Shown: one piece after another, positions 60,306-64,000 of the stretch | Layout: every line of letters starts with the position of its first letter | Position numbering within the stretch: the first letter of the stretch is position 1 | Assembly: GCA_023954375.1 (NCBI GenBank) | Contig: JAMLIC010000020.1 | Coordinates: 94,384 to 158,383 of the forward strand | From: Planctomycetota bacterium | Lineage (GTDB): Bacteria; Planctomycetota; J058 | DNA length: 64,000 nucleotides | Direction: 5' to 3' | Translations under genes and position numbers: made by a program | Notes under the pieces: generated by a model | Database searches by the model: none | The model's input: only the letters and a program-made list of their open reading frames with translations | Told to the model about the DNA's origin: nothing

Positions 60306-61085
60306 GTGAAGTTCACGTTCACGCACATGAAGGGCTCGAAGGCCGGCACCACGCAGGAGCTGGACGCCGACGTGGTCACCGTCGGCCGCGACCCGCAGAA
60401 CCAGCTGGCCTACGACCCCGCGCAGGACGACAAGGTCTCCTCGTTCCACGCCACGATCGCCGCCCAGGGCGGGCAGGTCGTGGTCACCGACGTGGGCAGC
60501 CGCAACGGGACCTTCGTCAACGGGCACCGGATCACCGGGCCCACGCCGATCGTGCCGGGCGCGGTCCTCCAGTTCGGGGAGGGGGGGCCGCTCTGCGCCG
60601 TGCTCTTCACCGCCGGCGCCGGCCCCGCGGCCGGCGCTCCCGCCGCCCCCGCCGCGGGCAAGCCGGCCGCCGCGGCCGCCCCCGCGGCCGCTCCGGCCCC
60701 CGCCCCGGCGAAGCCCGCCGACGCCAAGCCCGCCGACGCCAAGCCCGCCGACGCCAAGCCCGCCGACGCCAAGCCCGCCGGCAAGAGCCGCGGCTGCATG
60801 GTCATGGGCATGATCGGCGGGCTCCTCCTGGCCTGCGTCCTGGGCACGGTCGCCGTCGCCCTGCGCGAGCAGATCTCGCGGCGCATCCCGTCGGGCCTCA
60901 TGACCTACGTGCAGAAGATCCCGGTCGTGAACAAGCTGTTCAAGATCCCCCCGCCGCCGCGGCTCCCCGCCGGGGTCAAGCTCCCGCAGGGGGGCGGGGC
61001 GAAGCCGGCGACCGAGGCGCCGCCCGCGACCGAGGCGCCGCCCGCGACCGAGGCGCCGCCGCCGGCGACCCCCGACGGCCAGTGA
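60306..61085 (+). CDS. FHA-domain membrane protein with Ala/Pro/Lys repeat linker
   Basis: 259 residues from GTG 60306. FHA domain: DVVTVGRDPQNQLAYDPAQD, SSFHATIAAQGGQ, GSRNGTFVNGHRITG. Then a low-complexity linker with four AKPAD units (15-base DNA repeat, about 60713-60777), a helix (GMIGGLLLACVLGTVAVAL), and a Pro-rich tail with three ATEAPP repeats. The FHA is probably cytoplasmic and binds phosphothreonine made by kinases such as those encoded in this window. Confidence 0.88.
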   Translation: MKFTFTHMKGSKAGTTQELDADVVTVGRDPQNQLAYDPAQDDKVSSFHATIAAQGGQVVVTDVGSRNGTFVNGHRITGPTPIVPGAVLQFGEGGPLCAVLFTAGAGPAAGAPAAPAAGKPAAAAAPAAAPAPAPAKPADAKPADAKPADAKPADAKPAGKSRGCMVMGMIGGLLLACVLGTVAVALREQISRRIPSGLMTYVQKIPVVNKLFKIPPPPRLPAGVKLPQGGGAKPATEAPPATEAPPATEAPPPATPDGQ

Positions 61086-62260
61086 CCGCGCCCCTCACCG
61101 CGCCCGAGCGGGCCGCGCTGATCGCCACGCGCCGCGACCTGCACGCCCATCCCGAGCTCGCCTTCGAGGAGCGCCGCACCGCGGCGCTCGTGGCCGACCG
61201 CCTCGAGGCCGCCGGCTACCGGCCGCGGCGCGGGGTCGGCGGGACCGGCGTCCTGGCCGACCTCGACGGCGGCGCGCCCGGCCCGACGATCCTGCTGCGC
61301 GCCGACATGGACGCCCTGCCGCTCGCCGAGGAGAGCGACGCGCCCTACGCCTCGACCGCGCCCGGGCGCATGCACGCCTGCGGGCACGACGGCCACACGG
61401 CCGCGCTCCTCGCCTGCGCCGAGCGCCTGGCCGGGCGCCGGGGCGCCCTTCGCGGCCGCGTGCGCCTGTGCTTCCAGCCCGCGGAGGAGGGGCGCGGCGG
61501 GGCCGAGCGCGTGATCGCCGACGGCGCGCTCGACGGCGTCGACGCCTGCTTCGGCGTGCACCTCTGGACGGAGCTCGACGTCGGGCGCGTGGGCCTGGCC
61601 GAGGGGCCGGTGATGGCCGCGGTCGACCGCTTCGAGGCGGTGATCGAGGGCCAGGGCGGCCACGGCGCGATCCCCCACCAGACGCGCGACCCGGTCGTCG
61701 CGGCGGCGCACGTCGTCACGGCGCTGCAGACGATCGTCGCCCGGACGGTCTCCCCGCTCGACACCGCGGTCGTGACCGTGGCCCGCGTCACGGCCGGCGA
61801 GCCCGGGAGCTGGAACATCATCCCGCGGACGGCCCGCCTCGCCGGCACGGCCCGCGCCTACGGCGACGAGACCTGGGCGTCCCTCCCGGCGCGGATCGAG
61901 CAGGTCGTGCGCGGCGTGGCCGAGGCGCTCGGCTGCCGGGCGACGCTCGAGTACGAGCGCATCTGCGCGCCGACCGTCAACGAGCCGGCCATGACCGGCC
62001 TCGCCCGCGGCGTGGCGCGCGACCTGCTCGGGCCGGACGCCGTCGCGACCGAGGGCGAGGGCGTGCGCACGCTCGCCGGCGAGGACTTCTCGGCCTTCCT
62101 CCGCCGGGTCCCCGGCTGCTTCGCCTTCGTCGGCGGCCGCAACGCCGCGCGCGGGCTCGTGCACCCGCACCACTCGCCGCGCTTCGACTTCGACGAGGAC
62201 GCCCTCGAGCACGCGGTCCGCCTGCTCGAGGGCGTCGCCCTGCGCTACCTGGGCGGGTAG
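61082..62260 (+). CDS. M20-family amidohydrolase (hippurate/N-acyl-amino-acid hydrolase type)
   Basis: 392 residues from GTG 61082 (GTGA overlap with the FHA gene). DLHAHPELAFEERRTAALVA, RADMDALPLAEES, MHACGHDGHTAALLACAERL and FQPAEEGRGGAERVI supply the dinuclear metal site. GGHGAIPHQTRDPVVAAAHVV marks the dimerisation lid, and EDFSAFLRRVPGCFAFVGG the last ligand region. It cleaves acyl groups from amino acids or related amides. Exact substrate unknown. Confidence 0.93.
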   Translation: MTAPLTAPERAALIATRRDLHAHPELAFEERRTAALVADRLEAAGYRPRRGVGGTGVLADLDGGAPGPTILLRADMDALPLAEESDAPYASTAPGRMHACGHDGHTAALLACAERLAGRRGALRGRVRLCFQPAEEGRGGAERVIADGALDGVDACFGVHLWTELDVGRVGLAEGPVMAAVDRFEAVIEGQGGHGAIPHQTRDPVVAAAHVVTALQTIVARTVSPLDTAVVTVARVTAGEPGSWNIIPRTARLAGTARAYGDETWASLPARIEQVVRGVAEALGCRATLEYERICAPTVNEPAMTGLARGVARDLLGPDAVATEGEGVRTLAGEDFSAFLRRVPGCFAFVGGRNAARGLVHPHHSPRFDFDEDALEHAVRLLEGVALRYLGG

Positions 62261-62778
62261 CCGCCCGGCGCGACCGGCTCCCGCGGCGGCGGCGCCGCGA
62301 CGACCGTGGGTCGACGCGTGACCTCCTCGCGCCGCTCGAGGGCGCGGTCGATCGAGGCCTTCCCGCCGCCGTGGACGAGCAGGGCCACGGCCATGCCGAC
62401 GGCGAGGATGTGGTACTCGAACCCGTGCCCCTCGGCCACGCCGTACCAGTCCATGAAGAAGCCGTGCTGCACGTGGTTGACGAGCACGGCGACGACCATG
62501 TTGATGCCGATCGCCAGCGCGGCCAGGCGCGTCAAGGCGCCCACGATGAGCAGGAGGCCGCCGCCGAACTCGGCCATCATGGTCAGGACGGTCAGGTAGG
62601 GCGGGATCCCCCAGGCCTGCTGGAACGCCTCGAACGTGCCGGTGACCCCGGCGCCGCCCCACCAGCCGAGCACCTTCTGCGCGCCGTGCGCGAACATGAC
62701 GACGCCCAGCGCCAGCCGGAGCACCAGCGGGCCGATCGAGTCGTTGGTCGCGACGAACCTGCGCCACCCGTCGCTCAT
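62245..62778 (-). CDS. DoxX-family membrane protein
   Basis: 177 residues, ATG 62778 with GGAGAGGAGAG upstream. Four helices with LVLRLALGVVMFAHGAQKVLGWWGG, LTVLTMMAEFGGGLLLIVGALTRL and GINMVVAVLVNHVQHGFF are the DoxX pattern. Such proteins accompany quinone-linked or thiosulfate oxidation and sulfur-stress systems. The specific role is unknown. It overlaps the end of the convergent M20 gene by 16 bases. Confidence 0.88.
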   Translation of the reverse strand: MSDGWRRFVATNDSIGPLVLRLALGVVMFAHGAQKVLGWWGGAGVTGTFEAFQQAWGIPPYLTVLTMMAEFGGGLLLIVGALTRLAALAIGINMVVAVLVNHVQHGFFMDWYGVAEGHGFEYHILAVGMAVALLVHGGGKASIDRALERREEVTRRPTVVAAPPPREPVAPGGYPPR

Positions 62779-62938
62779 GACGTCTCTCCTCTCCCGAGGG
62801 CGGTACTCAACGCGCGTGCCACGCGCGCCCGCCCGCCCCGGGCCGCGCGGCGCGGGTCACGCCCGTCCCGCGCGGCCGCGCCCGTCCCGCTCGCACGCGG
62901 CGGACCTCGCCGGTAGGCTCCCGAGGAGAGAGGTCGCG

Positions 62939-63754
62939 ATGCGCCGCCGACTCCTGCTCGTCCCGCTGGGCCTCCTCGCCCTCACCGGCGCGCCGCTGGT
63001 GCGCGCCCACTACCCCATGCTCATCGCCAGCACGCCGTTCGCGGCGCCCGGCGAGCAGGTCCAGCTCGAGTTCACGATCGGGCACCCCTACGTCAACGAC
63101 CGCTTCGCCGCCGAGCCGCCGGCGCGCGTCCGCGTCTTCCCGCCGCGCGGCGCGCCGGAGGACGTCACGGCGAAGGTCCAGCCCGCCCAGCTGAACTGGG
63201 GCGGCCAGCAGCTCCCCATGAGCCGGCTCACCTACACGCTCCACAAGCCCGGCGACTACGTCTTCTCCTACGAGGGCCGCATGTTCACCGAGCCGCCCAA
63301 GCGGCAGGTGATCGACTTCGCGAAGATCATCATCCACGTGGGCGACGCGCAGATGGGCTGGTGGCGCAAGGTCGGCACGCCGATCGAGATCCTCCCGCTC
63401 ACGCGCCCCTACGCGATCCGCCCGGGCGACACGTTCCGCGGCCAGGTCCTCGAGGGGGGCCAGCCGATGATGGGCGGCGTGGTCGAGGGCGAGAGCTACA
63501 TCGACCCGATCCCGGACCCCATGCCGGAGCTCGCCTTCACGCGCCGCGCCGAGCGCACCGACCCGAACGGCTGCTTCGCGATCACCCTCGACCGCGCCGG
63601 CTGGTGGCTCGTCTCCGTGGCCACCGACGGCGGCCCGGGCGAGCAGGGCGGCCTCGACCATCCGGCGCAGCGCGCGGTGCTGTGGGTCTACGTGGGCGAC
63701 CCGCCGGCCGCGCGGGCGTGCGCGGAGGGGGACTCCGGCGACGGGCCGCGCTGA
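62939..63754 (+). CDS. DUF4198-type exported protein (metal-uptake-associated family)
   Basis: 271 residues from ATG 62939 after GAGGAGAGAGG. Signal peptide LLLVPLGLLALTGAPLVRAH, with the mature protein starting HYPMLIAS (His at the very N-terminus). Then EQVQLEFTIGHPYVNDRF, TYTLHKPGDYVFSYEGRMF and a C-terminal beta-sandwich ending RAVLWVYVGDP. The order matches DUF4198, often found with nickel or cobalt uptake genes. A mature N-terminal His could bind metal. No transporter is visible before the window ends. Confidence 0.8.
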   Translation: MRRRLLLVPLGLLALTGAPLVRAHYPMLIASTPFAAPGEQVQLEFTIGHPYVNDRFAAEPPARVRVFPPRGAPEDVTAKVQPAQLNWGGQQLPMSRLTYTLHKPGDYVFSYEGRMFTEPPKRQVIDFAKIIIHVGDAQMGWWRKVGTPIEILPLTRPYAIRPGDTFRGQVLEGGQPMMGGVVEGESYIDPIPDPMPELAFTRRAERTDPNGCFAITLDRAGWWLVSVATDGGPGEQGGLDHPAQRAVLWVYVGDPPAARACAEGDSGDGPR

Positions 63755-64000
63755 AACGACGAGGGGCCCGGGAGCGGGCGCCTCGAACGAGTCACCCAAG
63801 GCGCGGTCGATCTCGAAGCAGGTCCCCGCGGACCGCCTCCGAGCACACCGCCCGGCGCGTTCGCAGCAGGAGCGTCAGGCGAGGCCGAGGAGGGCGAGGC
63901 GGTGCGGCGCGAAGGCGAGGGAAGGCGGCCTTCTGGCCGCCGACCGAGCCTGAGCGGTCGAGGGGGCGCGCCCCCCGCCGCCCCCCCCCCCCCCCCCCGC
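63755..64000. repeat. Terminal 246 bases: no clear gene, ending in an 18-base C run
   Basis: A possible gene end on the minus strand (…HRLALLGLA then TGA at 63874-63876) is too short to support. The last 40 bases are G/C homopolymers, with C at every position 63981-63998. This may be a contig edge or sequencing artefact. Confidence 0.6.

Noticed and set aside
63860..63960. 3' end of a minus-strand gene at the window edge
   Set aside because: Only about 20 plausible codons before homopolymer sequence; no family recognisable.
1..64000. CRISPR array or restriction/toxin-based defence system
   Set aside because: No regular short repeats with spacers and no recognisable defence genes were seen.

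Overview
This is a very G+C-rich, densely coded window (roughly 60 genes) from a Gram-negative bacterium with an outer membrane. Evidence for the outer membrane is LpxD of lipid A synthesis, a TolC-type channel, an outer-membrane barrel protein and an O-antigen-ligase-like protein. Several features point to Planctomycetota: a FliA/WhiG-type sigma factor behind a small MerR-like gene, a Ser/Thr kinase carrying a TPR array, an FHA-kinase with a CxxC insert, and the tyrosine recombinases. Myxococcota is the main alternative. No marker was aligned, so the assignment is an inference.

Layout. 1-5883: mercuric-reductase-like flavoprotein (cut by the window edge), a TVA38-DUF547 fusion, and a GH15 glucoamylase between two related small membrane proteins. 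5896-9054: TPR-type Ser/Thr kinase. 9241-16482: AhpD-like protein, then an overlapping operon of ArsR regulator, cyclase-family hydrolase, a complete polyamine-type ABC importer and an outer-membrane barrel. 16625-20207: redox block with a secreted thioredoxin-fold protein, a PiT phosphate permease, a VKOR homologue and a deiodinase-like redoxin. 20215-30658, all minus strand: ECF sigma, anti-sigma, a Cys-rich repeat protein, a YyaL-type thioredoxin-domain protein and an RND-MFP-OMF efflux system. 31454-36854: mobile region with two tyrosine recombinases, small DNA-binding genes and a sigma-region-2 fusion protein, ending in a tRNA-Val gene. 36893-48856: housekeeping (lpxD, GspF-like, sigma factor, phosphoesterases, S41 protease, metK-ahcY). 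49073-54148: peroxide defence (Dps, AhpD, AhpC) with a divergent sigma-54 activator, a SHOCT lipoprotein and a redoxin. 54364-63754: M50 protease, FHA-kinase, O-antigen-ligase/TPR protein, pyrF, FHA protein, M20 hydrolase, DoxX and DUF4198.

Main discovery. Two genes of the redox block are interrupted by one in-frame TGA exactly at the catalytic position of a thioredoxin fold. One reads GKPG-TGA-AAC (a UxxC site, TGA 16799-16801). The other reads FGSFT-TGA-P (the iodothyronine-deiodinase signature, TGA 19593-19595). Each TGA is followed at SECIS distance by a 7-9 bp hairpin with a five-base G-rich loop (GGUCC and GGGCC). TGA is an ordinary stop in the neighbouring genes. I conclude that both genes encode selenoproteins, next to a VKOR-type disulfide enzyme. 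No sel genes lie in the window.

Quality. Three genes (AhpD-like 9241, anti-sigma 30054, SHOCT lipoprotein 52446) need a one-base frame correction at GC-rich spots. These may be assembly errors or real decay.
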